A DNA stretch of 64,000 nucleotides, from contig NZ_CP140151.1 in assembly GCF_034479555.1 (NCBI RefSeq), forward strand, positions 3,472,001 to 3,536,000. The letters are read 5' to 3'. Shown piece by piece: positions 37,213-45,528 of the stretch. Within the stretch, counting starts at the first letter, position 1, and every line of letters starts with the position of its first letter. Origin of the DNA: Chromohalobacter canadensis (GTDB lineage: Bacteria > Pseudomonadota > Gammaproteobacteria > Pseudomonadales > Halomonadaceae). Below the pieces are notes generated by a model, which saw only the letters and a program-made list of their open reading frames with translations, did not search any database and had not been told where the DNA came from. The position numbers and the translations under genes are program-made.

Positions 37213-37680
37213 TTACCCCCAGATGCTCAAAACGCCCTCGGGAAGGGGAATGAGCAGATAGCGAGAGAACAGAAGATCGATGATCAGCGCTGCGACGAGG
37301 GAAACGCCAAATGCCAGCAGAGGCGACGTGCGTCGTGCCAGCATCAATACGAACATGATCAAGGCGAGACTGAGCAGGGCGCCCAACCACTCGCTGGCGA
37401 GAATATAGAAAACGATGGCGAGTCCCGGCAGGGTAGAAAGCAGCGTGTTGCGCAACTGCTCACGGTCCATGCGCCAGGTCATACCGTGCCCGATGCCCTT
37501 GAGTGCCCCGACATGACTGATTGCGAGTATCAGGCCACCTATCATGAACCCTCCCCCGATGAGGGAGGGAAACAGTGAAGGCCCATACTGCAGGCTCGGC
37601 ATGGTGGGGAACTGCTGGGCCACGAGATAGACGATAGCGCCCGCTGCCATGAACGCGAGGCCGAGAAGGAAGTCTTTCAT
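37213..37680 (-). CDS. tctB: Tripartite tricarboxylate transporter small permease TctB
   Basis: Small membrane subunit of 155 residues with four hydrophobic segments (LGLAFMAAGAIVYLVAQQFP, LFPSLIGGGFMIGGLILAI and two more). FPTMPSLQYGPSLFPSLIG is the typical TctB segment. It lies between tctC and tctA with gaps of 13 and 3 bases. Confidence 0.9.
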   Translation of the reverse strand: MKDFLLGLAFMAAGAIVYLVAQQFPTMPSLQYGPSLFPSLIGGGFMIGGLILAISHVGALKGIGHGMTWRMDREQLRNTLLSTLPGLAIVFYILASEWLGALLSLALIMFVLMLARRTSPLLAFGVSLVAALIIDLLFSRYLLIPLPEGVLSIWG

Positions 37681-37693
37681 CGTGGCCTCCCGG

Positions 37694-38671
37694 CTATTTG
37701 GCCAAACCGACTTGTTCGACGATCTTGCCGAAGCGTTCGTCCATGTCCTCCATCAGTTGGCCGAAGTCCTCGGCATTGCGCCATTCGGTACCGAAGCCTT
37801 GCTTGGCCATGAACCCTTGGTAGGTGTCGCTGTTGTAGGCGGCTTCCAGTGCGTCTTCCAGTGTCGAGACGATCTCGGGATCCATGCCTTTGGGGCCTGC
37901 GATGCCGCGCCATTCACCGATCTGGTAGTCGCTGCCGATGGCCTCCTGGATCGTGGGCACGTCGGGGAAGCTGTCGAGGCGTTCGGGCGCCATGATCCCC
38001 AGGCTGGCGGCACGCCCGGATTCGATCATCGAACGCCCTTCGGGTACCGAGCTTGGCACGATGTCGATGCCACCGGCGGCAAGTTCGGTCATGGCAGGCG
38101 CCGCGCCTTGGCTGGGAATCCAGGTGACCCGATCGGGTTCCATGCCTTGATCCATCAAGAAGCCGGCGAACGCCAGGTGCCAGACGCCGCCCTGGCCGGT
38201 GCCGGATGCGTTATAAGTGCCCTTGGGCTGTTCGCCCACGGTTTGTACCAGGTCTTCGAGGTCCTCGAAGGGGCCGTCGGTGGCGACCTGAACGCCCGCG
38301 TAGTCGTAGTTGATCTGTGCGATGGGGGTGTAATCCCGGTAGGTCAGATCGGTGAGGCCTTGCCAATGCATCATATTGATCTCGCCCGTGACCAAGCCGA
38401 GCGTGTAGCCGTCGGGGTTGGCGCGGGCAATGGCGCTGTGGCCCACCACGCCGCTGCCGCCGGTACGGTTGACGACGTTGATTGTCGCACCGAGTTCTTC
38501 TTCCATGGCCTTGGCGATGGTCCGCGCGGTGGCATCGGTACCGCCGCCGGCAGCCCAGGGGACGATGATGGTAATGGGTTTTTCCGGGTAGTCGGCGAGA
38601 GCCGGGCCGGCGAATGCGGAGAGCAGGACGGCGATGCTGGCGAGTCCGGCTTTATTGTGCAGTTTGAGCAT
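37694..38671 (-). CDS. tctC: Tripartite tricarboxylate transporter binding protein TctC
   Basis: Periplasmic binding protein of 325 residues of the Bug family, with a signal peptide cleaved near GPALA-DY. DYPEKPITIIVPWAAGGGTDATAR is the classic mature N terminus, and NRTGGSGVVGHSAIARANPDGYT is the ligand loop that binds the carboxylate. The ligand is unknown; the operon suggests a sugar acid or hydroxy acid. It is the first gene of tctCBA-ldh-hibadh, with the second copy of the 22-bp palindrome 73 bases upstream. Confidence 0.94.
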   Translation of the reverse strand: MLKLHNKAGLASIAVLLSAFAGPALADYPEKPITIIVPWAAGGGTDATARTIAKAMEEELGATINVVNRTGGSGVVGHSAIARANPDGYTLGLVTGEINMMHWQGLTDLTYRDYTPIAQINYDYAGVQVATDGPFEDLEDLVQTVGEQPKGTYNASGTGQGGVWHLAFAGFLMDQGMEPDRVTWIPSQGAAPAMTELAAGGIDIVPSSVPEGRSMIESGRAASLGIMAPERLDSFPDVPTIQEAIGSDYQIGEWRGIAGPKGMDPEIVSTLEDALEAAYNSDTYQGFMAKQGFGTEWRNAEDFGQLMEDMDERFGKIVEQVGLAK

Positions 38672-38743
38672 GATCGTTCCTTGTTATTGGCGTGTCATGA
38701 AGTGTGGTCGTGCATGAGATGCGTCTTTCAAGTTAGTTCTTAA

Positions 38744-38765
38744 TGAACATTGTGCGCAATATTCA
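38744..38765 (-). promoter_or_regulatory. 22-bp palindromic operator, copy 2
   Basis: Arms TGAACATTGT and GCAATATTCA with central GC; 21 of 22 positions equal the site at 30946-30967. TTGGTCTA is again found 12 bases further (38778-38785). It is the probable operator of the tctC operon. The transposon begins only 67 bases beyond it. Confidence 0.7.
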
Positions 38766-38823
38766 TTTATCTATACTTTGGTCTATCGAGTGAGGCGAAT
38801 CTCCTCTTTTTTCAGTTAATTAG

Positions 38824-38831
38824 ATTTTTTT
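38824..38831. repeat. Target-site duplication, left copy
   Basis: ATTTTTTT directly abuts the outer left inverted repeat and is identical to the 8 bases directly after the right inverted repeat (51410-51417). ISL3 elements make 8-bp duplications. Confidence 0.8.
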
Positions 38832-38853
38832 GGGTATCCGGATTAAGTGGTTG
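38832..38853 (+). repeat. Outer left terminal inverted repeat
   Basis: Starts GGGTATCCGGATTA then AGTGGTTG. Matches the reverse complement of the right end at 20 of 22 positions and the inner left end at 46268 at 21 of 22. Confidence 0.85.
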
Positions 38854-38879
38854 ATGGGCCTTCCAGCCCCATCCAACCC

Positions 38880-39695
38880 TTAGTCCTTCCAGAAGGTTGA
38901 TAGATCGACACCGAAGTTCTTCTCAGGCTCGGGGAGTCCCATGTTGTAGGTCATGGTGGCTCTGCCCAGAAACGGGGATTCCTTGACTTGTGGCGCCTTC
39001 TTCTTGTGCTTGGTGGTATAGAGCATCCGGGCTCGCATTACCTCGAACGAATAGCCCCGGCCATCACGGTTTTTGTCCTTGGCTAGGCGGTTTATCGACT
39101 ACGTGAAAGCGTTGGTGATCGGGATGTCGGTCTCAAAGTAGGTCAGCATCTCTTCACGCCAGCCACTGACGGCGCTGACGAGATCCTTCCAAACCTCCTT
39201 CTGCCCCTGAGGGATGTTGTCAATCCAGGTGGCGAGAGCCTGTTCGGCACCACGCCGATTGGTACAGTCCCAGATATGGTAGAAGCGCTCCTTGTGCTCG
39301 TAAGCCGCCAAGAGCTGGGGGGAATGCTCCTGTCCAGGTCTCCATGATGAGCCGTTCGCGGTCTGAAACGTCGTGAGCGCGCTTCAGCAGGATTTTCCGG
39401 TCACCTTTGAGGGTCCGGCGCTGATTGGGCTTCAACTCCTTCCTTAGGCCTTTGCGGATCTTCTCTAAGGCCTCGTTGGCCATGCGCACGACGTGGAACT
39501 TATCGACCACGATACGGGCCTGTGGCAGCACCGTCTGGAAGGCGCGGCGGTAGGGCTTCCACATGTCCATGCTGACGATCTCGACCTGGTGGCGGTTGGC
39601 CATGCTCATGAGGCGTCTTGTCACCCTCTCTTGCTGACGACCGGGTAGCAGGTCCAGCAGGGTGCGCTCTTCCAGATTGGTTAGGATGCAGCAGA
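38880..39695 (-). pseudogene. Decayed ISL3 transposase, 5' truncated
   Basis: This sequence aligns along its length with the intact transposase gene at 46316 (same order from the C-terminal DLSTFWKS end inwards) but is broken in three ways. A GAG codon has become TAG (around 39099, at the Glu of NAFTESINRL). One extra G in a run near 39323 shifts the frame. Homology stops near 39695, so about 165 N-terminal residues are missing. It cannot make an active enzyme; movement would depend on the intact copy. The junction to lspA (39696-39818) contains no recognisable gene. Confidence 0.88.
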
Positions 39696-39818
39696 GCCCT
39701 TGGCAGCAGTCGTGCATCAGGAACGTACAGCTGGCTCATGAAGGCGTGCCGCCTTATCAAGGCCCAGGACGCGCCTATTCCGGAAGTCAAGCATGCGATA
39801 GCGAAGACGCTAGGCGAT

Positions 39819-40340
39819 TCAGCGGCGGCGGCTGCCTGGTTGATGTCGTATTTCCGCCCAAATAAAGAGGGCGACACCGAGGAAGATCCATACGTCCGCT
39901 AGGTTGAACGATGGCCAGTGCCACTGGGCATAGTGAAAATCGAGAAAATCCTCTACGTAGCCTAACCGCAAGCGATCTGCGACATTGCCCAACGCGCCGC
40001 CGAGGATCGCACTGAGGGCGAGCCGATAACTCAGTACGCGTGGTGAACGCCAAAGCCAGTACACCAGTAATATCGAGATAACCAGGGCCAGTCCGATGAA
40101 AAGCGGCTGCTGCCAACCGCCGACATCCGCGAGAAAGCTGAAGGCCGCCCCCGTATTGTGGCGGTGGACCCAATTGAAGAAGGGTGCGGCAGGCACGCTT
40201 TCACCATGCGCTAGCATGGTGCTGGCAAGGTACTTGCTCGCCTGATCGACAAACAGTAACAGGAGCGAGAGCCACAGCCAGCGCATCGCCTTTCCCGGCT
40301 CGTGGGCTTTCTCTGCGAGCCGACTGCCATAAGTAGACAT
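39819..40340 (-). CDS. lspA: Lipoprotein signal peptidase (signal peptidase II)
   Basis: Inner-membrane aspartic protease of 173 residues that cleaves prolipoprotein signal peptides before the lipidated Cys. Four hydrophobic segments; motifs VDQASKYL, HNTGAAFSF, GGALGNVADRLRLGYVEDFLDFH and PSFNLADV, the last two carrying the catalytic Asp pair. ATG at 40340 has a strong GGAGGAAGG upstream. It is a cargo gene of the transposon, next to lnt. LspA-like proteins accompany lead and cadmium resistance genes (PbrC, ISPpu12), but the link to metal tolerance is inference here. Confidence 0.93.
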   Translation of the reverse strand: MSTYGSRLAEKAHEPGKAMRWLWLSLLLLFVDQASKYLASTMLAHGESVPAAPFFNWVHRHNTGAAFSFLADVGGWQQPLFIGLALVISILLVYWLWRSPRVLSYRLALSAILGGALGNVADRLRLGYVEDFLDFHYAQWHWPSFNLADVWIFLGVALFIWAEIRHQPGSRRR

Positions 40341-40393
40341 ATCCCCTTCCTCCTGACCCAATCTAGAATTTGCTCGCTGCTAAATAACAAGCG

Positions 40394-41932
40394 TCATGTA
40401 CCCAACCGATGATGCCGACGAATTCGACGGAGCAGGAGCAGGCCGAGTCCGAGTGCGGTCAGGCCAAGGACAGGCCAATCCCGCCAGCGCACATAAGGGG
40501 ACGCGCCAGTTCGCGGTGTCACTTCGGCGCTGAGGGTGGCCACTTCGAACTGCGGAGCACGCTTGAGCACTTTGCCCTCATGATTGATGGCTGCTGTGAT
40601 ACCGGTGTTCGTGGCTCGAAGAAGGTCACGTCCGGTTTCGATGGCACGCATGCGTGCCATCTGGAAATGCTGGAGGGGGCCGAGCGAGCTGCCGAACCAG
40701 GCATCGTTGCTGACATTCACCAGTAACTGCGCTTCGGGCAGAAGCTCAGTGACTTCGGCACCAAAGACCGCCTCGTAGCAGATGAGTGCCCCTACGGGCA
40801 CCCCTGCTGCATTCAGGACGTGCGCTTCCCGTCCCGGTGTGAAGTCGGACATGGGCGCCCCGAGCACGTCGAGGGCCGACCCCAAAAGATCCCGAAACGG
40901 AACATATTCACCGAAGGGCACCAGGTGGCGTTTGTAGTAGAAGCCTGAGGGATCGGAGAGGCTTACCACGGCGTTGTAGGTACGGCCCTCCGCCTCGCGT
41001 ACCGGGACGCCAATCATTAACGATGTGCCTGCCTGATCGGCTAACGCCTCAAGCTCAGCAAGATACTCTTTGGCCTGGTCATGCCACATCGGGATTGCCG
41101 CTTCTGGCCAGATCACGATGTCGGCCCCGAGATGCTGCGCGGTAAGCGCCTGATAGCGCTCAAGTGTGATGTCCCGGTAGCTCGGGTCCCATTTCTTGTC
41201 TTGCGCGATGTTTCCTTGCAATAGGACGACATCGATTGGGTCAGCGGCTGGCTGCGTCCATTCACGATCCAGCAGTTGCAAGCCGGCGAGGGTAGCGACT
41301 AACACGGCACCGACTACCGCAGCACGGCGCAGGCTTGGCCCCAGGATAACCCAGGCAAGCCCGCCAGCGAGCAGCGCCACCAGAAAACTCACGCCAAGTA
41401 CGCCAAAGACGGGGGCGATGGTGGCAAATGTGGTGTCGGTTTGGCTGTAGCCAATGAAGAGCCAGGGAAAGCCGGTCAAGAACCAGGTGCGCATCCATTC
41501 ACTCAGCACCCATGCCGCCGGTAGTCCTAGCCAGAGCGTCATTGCGTCCATCTCAGGGCGCAGGCGGCGCACGAGATACACGACGCCCCATGGAAAGAGG
41601 GCGAGCAGCGAGACAAAGGCCGCCGTGGCTAACACCGCCACCACGGGGCCATTGCCGTACTGGCTGATGCTGATAAAGACCCAGGAGATTCCTACGCCGA
41701 AGTAACCAAGGCCAAAGAGGTAGGCCGACCATAGAGCTTGACGTCTTGAGGGCTGCGAGGTCAGGGCAAAAAATGCTGCCAGAGCAATTACCGCCAGCCA
41801 TGCCCAGCCCACAGGGGCAAAGGCAAGCGGCATGGCGCCTCCGGCAAGCAGGGCCATCACCCCTGTTAGAAGCGACTTGTGGCGCACGCCAATGTATAGG
41901 CCAGAGGGTAGCGCGTATTTATCACCCGCCAT
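40394..41932 (-). CDS. lnt: Apolipoprotein N-acyltransferase
   Basis: Membrane enzyme of 512 residues that adds the third acyl chain to lipoproteins. About seven N-terminal hydrophobic segments precede a nitrilase domain with the expected triad: Glu in IWPEAAIPMW, Lys in YYKRHLVPFGEYVPFR, Cys in GALICYEAVFG. The ATG at 41932 is preceded by GGAGG; another ATG at 41956 is less well placed. It lies 53 bases upstream of lspA in the same direction, so the two form a lipoprotein-maturation pair on a mobile element. A housekeeping copy is expected elsewhere in the genome. Confidence 0.92.
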   Translation of the reverse strand: MAGDKYALPSGLYIGVRHKSLLTGVMALLAGGAMPLAFAPVGWAWLAVIALAAFFALTSQPSRRQALWSAYLFGLGYFGVGISWVFISISQYGNGPVVAVLATAAFVSLLALFPWGVVYLVRRLRPEMDAMTLWLGLPAAWVLSEWMRTWFLTGFPWLFIGYSQTDTTFATIAPVFGVLGVSFLVALLAGGLAWVILGPSLRRAAVVGAVLVATLAGLQLLDREWTQPAADPIDVVLLQGNIAQDKKWDPSYRDITLERYQALTAQHLGADIVIWPEAAIPMWHDQAKEYLAELEALADQAGTSLMIGVPVREAEGRTYNAVVSLSDPSGFYYKRHLVPFGEYVPFRDLLGSALDVLGAPMSDFTPGREAHVLNAAGVPVGALICYEAVFGAEVTELLPEAQLLVNVSNDAWFGSSLGPLQHFQMARMRAIETGRDLLRATNTGITAAINHEGKVLKRAPQFEVATLSAEVTPRTGASPYVRWRDWPVLGLTALGLGLLLLRRIRRHHRLGT

Positions 41933-42125
41933 TCTCGCCTCCGAATCCAGGATCAACCCTGTGGCTCATGCTTTCTTGCTCCGCTTAATCAAGCTGCGTC
42001 AATTCATTCGGCCGGCTGGCCAGGGTGGCAAAGTGAATGTTTCTGGACTCGACTAGGTGCGCCGTAAGCTGGGAGCTGCTTCGTATTCGGCCAGCACGAC
42101 AGTGGCTGTGTTGGGGAGCAGTACG

Positions 42126-42887
42126 TTAGCTTTGCGATACCACCCCTTCCAAGCCCGCTGATACCAGAACGAACAGGACGAAGCCGCCTATGAAAGCCAG
42201 CGGTGAGATGTGCGTATCGTCACCGCTCTCGTGAGCCTCGGAGACCATATCTTCGATGGCAGCGACCGTGAGAAGGCCTGCCGTGAACGTCAGTGCCGCT
42301 AGCTTAAATGCCTCCGGCTGGTTCCTGAGTACGAAGTAAGCAAAGACGGCTGCCGAGAGTACGGGAACCGCTAAGGAGGCAGAGATCAGCAAGCGCTTGC
42401 TGCGGGGAATCCCTTTGTCTTTCATGTTGGCGATCATCGCGAACCCCTCAGGGCCATCCGCGAGCACCTGACCCGCCGCCAGGATTATCGCGACCGACGG
42501 TGAGACCGCCGACCCCGCCCCGATCAGGAGGCCATCGCTGAACAGGTCGATGGACACGGCGATATAGATCATCCAGACACTCGTCTGACCGCCTTCTCCC
42601 TGCTGACCTTGCCGCTTCTGGAGACTCTCAACGAGCTTCTCGATGCCTACGTAAGCAATGCCACCCAGCGCGAAAGCGAGGGCGATTACCCAGGCTGAAA
42701 GGCCCTCCAGCACGCGTGGCATGATTTCCACCGCCACTACCGCAATAACGAGGCCGGCGGCGCCATGAAGGGCGTAATTGAGACGGCGCCCGGTAGTTCG
42801 GGAGGCCTCCGCAGCGAGCCCACCACTGAAGTTTCCCAACGCGGGAAGCAGCGCCAGGCCGAGTACCAGCCAGATACTATCCATCAT
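42126..42887 (-). CDS. ZIP-family divalent metal transporter
   Basis: Membrane protein of 253 residues with about eight hydrophobic segments. SIDLFSDGLLIGAG and QVLADGPEGFAMIANMKDKGI correspond to the two metal-binding helices of ZIP proteins, with the first histidines replaced by Asp and Gln, so its metal specificity may differ. A short polar loop with QKRQGQQGEGGQ follows helix 3. The direction of transport cannot be read from sequence. The gene lies between lnt and the CDF-type gene; no obvious promoter motif was found, and the 193-base gap to lnt contains no gene. Confidence 0.75.
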   Translation of the reverse strand: MMDSIWLVLGLALLPALGNFSGGLAAEASRTTGRRLNYALHGAAGLVIAVVAVEIMPRVLEGLSAWVIALAFALGGIAYVGIEKLVESLQKRQGQQGEGGQTSVWMIYIAVSIDLFSDGLLIGAGSAVSPSVAIILAAGQVLADGPEGFAMIANMKDKGIPRSKRLLISASLAVPVLSAAVFAYFVLRNQPEAFKLAALTFTAGLLTVAAIEDMVSEAHESGDDTHISPLAFIGGFVLFVLVSAGLEGVVSQS

Positions 42888-42997
42888 CTTCCTGGCTCCG
42901 GACCTCGCGCTACTCGTCGGCGTTCAGGCCTAGCGCATCGATCGTAAAGTCGCTTCGATCGAGAATTCTAATCGCGATAGCTACGCGCTGCGCAGCT

Positions 42998-43894
42998 TCA
43001 CGCCTTGAGCGCCAGAATGCGCCTGGCACCGTTGAGCACAATGACCCCCGCGATGCTGCCGATAATCAGATCCGGATAATTGGATCCGGTCCACGCCACC
43101 AGGGCGCCTGCGGCGATGACGCCCATGTTGATCACCACGTCGTTGGCCGAGAATATCCAGCTTGCCTTCATATGCGCACCGCCCTCGCGATGCTTGGATA
43201 TCATCAGCAGGCAGGTGGTATTGGCAATCAGTGCGACGAATGCAATCGCCATCATCATCAGCGATTCAGGCTCACTACCGAAAACAAAGCGTCGCACCAC
43301 CTCGACGAGTACGCCGATAGCCAAAATCAGTTGCAGTACCCCTGCCAGATGCGCGGCACGCACCTGCATCTTCGCACTGTGCCCTACGGCATACAGGGCG
43401 AGCCCGTACACGGCCGCATCGGCAAAATTGTCCAGGGATTCTCCAATCAGGCCGGTGGAGTGCGCGATCAGGCCGGTCGTCATTTCCACCACGAACAGGA
43501 CGGCATTGATACCGAGTAACCAACGCAGGGTGCCGGACTCTTGCGCGGCAGAAGCCGCCGAGCTCTCAGCGGCCCTGATTGTCTCTGGGTCGGCAATGAC
43601 GGTTTCCTGAAGAGAGGCGCCTAGCCCCAAGGTCGCTAGTTTCGCGGTAATGGGCTCAGCCTCGCCGTCATGCACGACCTCCAACCGACGGTTCGACAAG
43701 TCGAAGGACAGCGTTCGAATCTCATCAAAGCCGTTCAGCGCCAAGCGGATCATCCGTTCTTCTGAGGGGCAATCCATCTTCGGCACGGCATACACGCTGA
43801 CCCATTCCCCTGACGCTTCGGAAGAGACCGGCATATCGGTATCCGCTGCAGGCGTTGCATCGCAGCCACATGGGCCATCACAGGATTTACTCAC
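42998..43894 (-). CDS. CDF-like cation efflux protein with N-terminal metal-binding domain
   Basis: Membrane protein of 298 residues. The N terminus has SKSCDGPCGCDA and a ferredoxin-like domain with MDCPSEE (about 20-105), then six hydrophobic segments with CDF-type sites ESLDNFADAAVYG and FSANDVVINMGVI. It probably exports Cd, Zn, Pb or a similar ion. A GTG at 43894 with GGAG upstream is preferred to the ATG at 43918, because the MerR-type promoter places the transcript start only about five bases before that ATG. It is divergent from the regulator gene at 43993. Confidence 0.8.
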   Translation of the reverse strand: MSKSCDGPCGCDATPAADTDMPVSSEASGEWVSVYAVPKMDCPSEERMIRLALNGFDEIRTLSFDLSNRRLEVVHDGEAEPITAKLATLGLGASLQETVIADPETIRAAESSAASAAQESGTLRWLLGINAVLFVVEMTTGLIAHSTGLIGESLDNFADAAVYGLALYAVGHSAKMQVRAAHLAGVLQLILAIGVLVEVVRRFVFGSEPESLMMMAIAFVALIANTTCLLMISKHREGGAHMKASWIFSANDVVINMGVIAAGALVAWTGSNYPDLIIGSIAGVIVLNGARRILALKA

Positions 43895-43929
43895 GATACG
43901 GCTCCAGTTAACCAACATAGATTGCTAGT

Positions 43930-43960
43930 ATTAAAAACCATATAGCCACCATAAGGTCAA
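43930..43960 (-). promoter_or_regulatory. MerR-type promoter of the cation efflux gene
   Basis: On the minus strand TTGACC (43960-43955) and TTTAAT (43935-43930) are separated by 19 bases, the stretched spacing typical of MerR-family promoters. The spacer holds TTATGGTGGCTATATGG, an imperfect dyad. Fifteen bases (TTGACCTTATGGTGG) are identical in the peroxiredoxin promoter at 45457. Confidence 0.75.
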
Positions 43961-43992
43961 TGGGACAGATGATTCGTTGAGGAGAAAGCCTG

Positions 43993-44427
43993 ATGCGCAT
44001 TGGTCAGTTAGCACAGATAGCGGGTGTCGACCCCCAGACGATCCGCTTCTACGAGCAGCGGGGCCTGTTGCCATTGCCAGACCGGCAGGAGAATGGTTAC
44101 CGTATCTACACGAAGCGGCATATCGAGCAGCTTGCCTTTATCCGTCGCTGCCGAATCCTGGACCTGTCACTGGCAGAGATTCGCGAGCTACAGAGCTATC
44201 AGGACGGCCCTCACCAGCCTTGTACCGCCGTCAACGCCATGCTCGATGACCACATCTCTCATGTGCGGTCGCAGATAACCGCACTGCAGACGCTTGAGAA
44301 ACAGCTCGTTGCCCTGAGGGCGAGTTGCAATGATGGACGAGAAATCAGTGCCTGCGGCATCCTGGCGGGTATCAGCGAGGAGAGCAAACAACAACTATGT
44401 AGGGCTGGCTCAGGCAATAAGCGCTGA
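43993..44427 (+). CDS. MerR-family regulator, CadR/PbrR type
   Basis: Metal-responsive activator of 144 residues. The winged helix is at about 1-70 (MRIGQLAQIAGVDPQTIRFYEQRGLL), followed by the dimer helix and a C-terminal metal loop. Cys77, Cys112 and Cys121 (CNDGREISACGIL) match the three-Cys pattern of CadR and PbrR, sensors of Cd, Zn and Pb. It is divergent from the efflux gene. It probably also controls the peroxiredoxin promoter, which has the same binding sequence. The 157 bases after it hold no gene. Confidence 0.88.
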   Translation: MRIGQLAQIAGVDPQTIRFYEQRGLLPLPDRQENGYRIYTKRHIEQLAFIRRCRILDLSLAEIRELQSYQDGPHQPCTAVNAMLDDHISHVRSQITALQTLEKQLVALRASCNDGREISACGILAGISEESKQQLCRAGSGNKR

Positions 44428-44584
44428 GCAGAGACACGCCGGACCTTGCAGCGACATTGTGAATGCATGGTGTGTTGGTCGCGGCGACTCATTGCGCTTC
44501 TCGGCATGCGAGCTTGGGTTACTGCTGCAACCGCAGTATCGCCCTGTCAGACGTTTCGCTTCCGCCATGCTTCGCTATTCCCGC

Positions 44585-45307
44585 TTATCCCAGCGTCGCC
44601 AGGGAGGGAAACAGGCCGATCATGAAGCTGGAGAGCCGTGTCATGGTGCCCGAGACGATGGCGATGCCCATGAGAATCAGGATTATACCGGCGACCGGCC
44701 GGGTGTAGGCGCTCCACCTGCCAAGCTTTTTGCTATGGCGGCTGAGGCTGTTGACGCAGAGCGTACTCGCCAGAAAGGGCAACGCCAACCCGGCGGAGTA
44801 CACGCTCAGATAGATCATTCCATGCTGTGCACTGGCGGCATTGGAGGTAGCCATCAGAATCGCACCGAGGATGGGGCCGATACAGGGCGTCCAGCCAATG
44901 GCGAACGATACGCCGAAGGCCGTGGCCGACAGCGGCGATCCGCCCTGAAAACGAGGATTGAATTGTAAGGTACGCTGAAAGATCGGGACGTTGAACAGGC
45001 CGGTCATGAAGACCCCTAGCAGGATGACCACCGAGCCTGTGATCCAGTTGAGCTCCTGACGGTAGCCTCGCAGGAGCTGACTGAGTGAGCTGGCACCTAG
45101 CCCCAGGATGATGAATACCAGTGTGAAGCCAGTCACAAAGAAAACGCTCAGTATCAGCGCCTCGATTTTCTTGTCCCGTTTGTTGACGCTGCCGCCCGTG
45201 ACGACGGAAAGGTAGCCCGGCAAGAGCGGCAACGTGCAGGGCGAGAAGAAGGAGATCAAGCCACCTGCAAACGCGCCAATCAGACCGATAGAAGAGAGAG
45301 ATTCCAA
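44585..45307 (-). CDS. ccdA: CcdA/DsbD-type membrane thiol-disulfide transporter
   Basis: Inner-membrane protein of 240 residues with six hydrophobic segments that moves reducing equivalents from the cytoplasm to periplasmic thiol proteins. The reactive Cys residues are in SPCTLPLLPGYLS and GWTPCIGPILG. It lacks the periplasmic domains of DsbD. In this element it lies between the metal-efflux genes and the peroxiredoxin gene, divergent from the latter, and could keep periplasmic thiols reduced during metal stress; this role is inference. Confidence 0.9.
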   Translation of the reverse strand: MESLSSIGLIGAFAGGLISFFSPCTLPLLPGYLSVVTGGSVNKRDKKIEALILSVFFVTGFTLVFIILGLGASSLSQLLRGYRQELNWITGSVVILLGVFMTGLFNVPIFQRTLQFNPRFQGGSPLSATAFGVSFAIGWTPCIGPILGAILMATSNAASAQHGMIYLSVYSAGLALPFLASTLCVNSLSRHSKKLGRWSAYTRPVAGIILILMGIAIVSGTMTRLSSFMIGLFPSLATLG

Positions 45308-45456
45308 GGGCTATCGCTTCCTGAGGTAGTGAGGGCCATGAGTCGGCCGGCTGAGTCCAGCCCTTGATTCTAAAACCCTAATCTGGCCCTAAGGCAAGCA
45401 CATCGTTTGATTAGCTACACGCCAGACTGCTGGGCTGTAGCCTTTTCAAAAGAGGC

Positions 45457-45487
45457 TTGACCTTATGGTGGGTATAAGGATTAGCGT
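45457..45487 (+). promoter_or_regulatory. MerR-type promoter of the peroxiredoxin gene
   Basis: TTGACC (45457-45462) and a weak -10 TAGCGT (45482-45487) are 19 bases apart. CCTTAT (45461-45466) and ATAAGG (45474-45479) form a perfect dyad across 7 bases. The first 15 bases equal the cation efflux promoter at 43960-43946, so the same regulator is expected to bind. Confidence 0.7.
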
Positions 45488-45528
45488 TTAAGCTGCATCT
45501 TCCAAATATCTAACCTGAGGATAGCGTG

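Noticed and set aside
38672..38831. Integrative element or prophage starting near tctC
   Set aside because: No integrase, tRNA attachment site or phage gene is present; ISL3 ends explain the boundary fully.
39618..39902. Plus-strand frame at the junction of the broken transposase and lspA
   Set aside because: Crosses two unrelated sequences in antisense and has no similarity that I can recognise.
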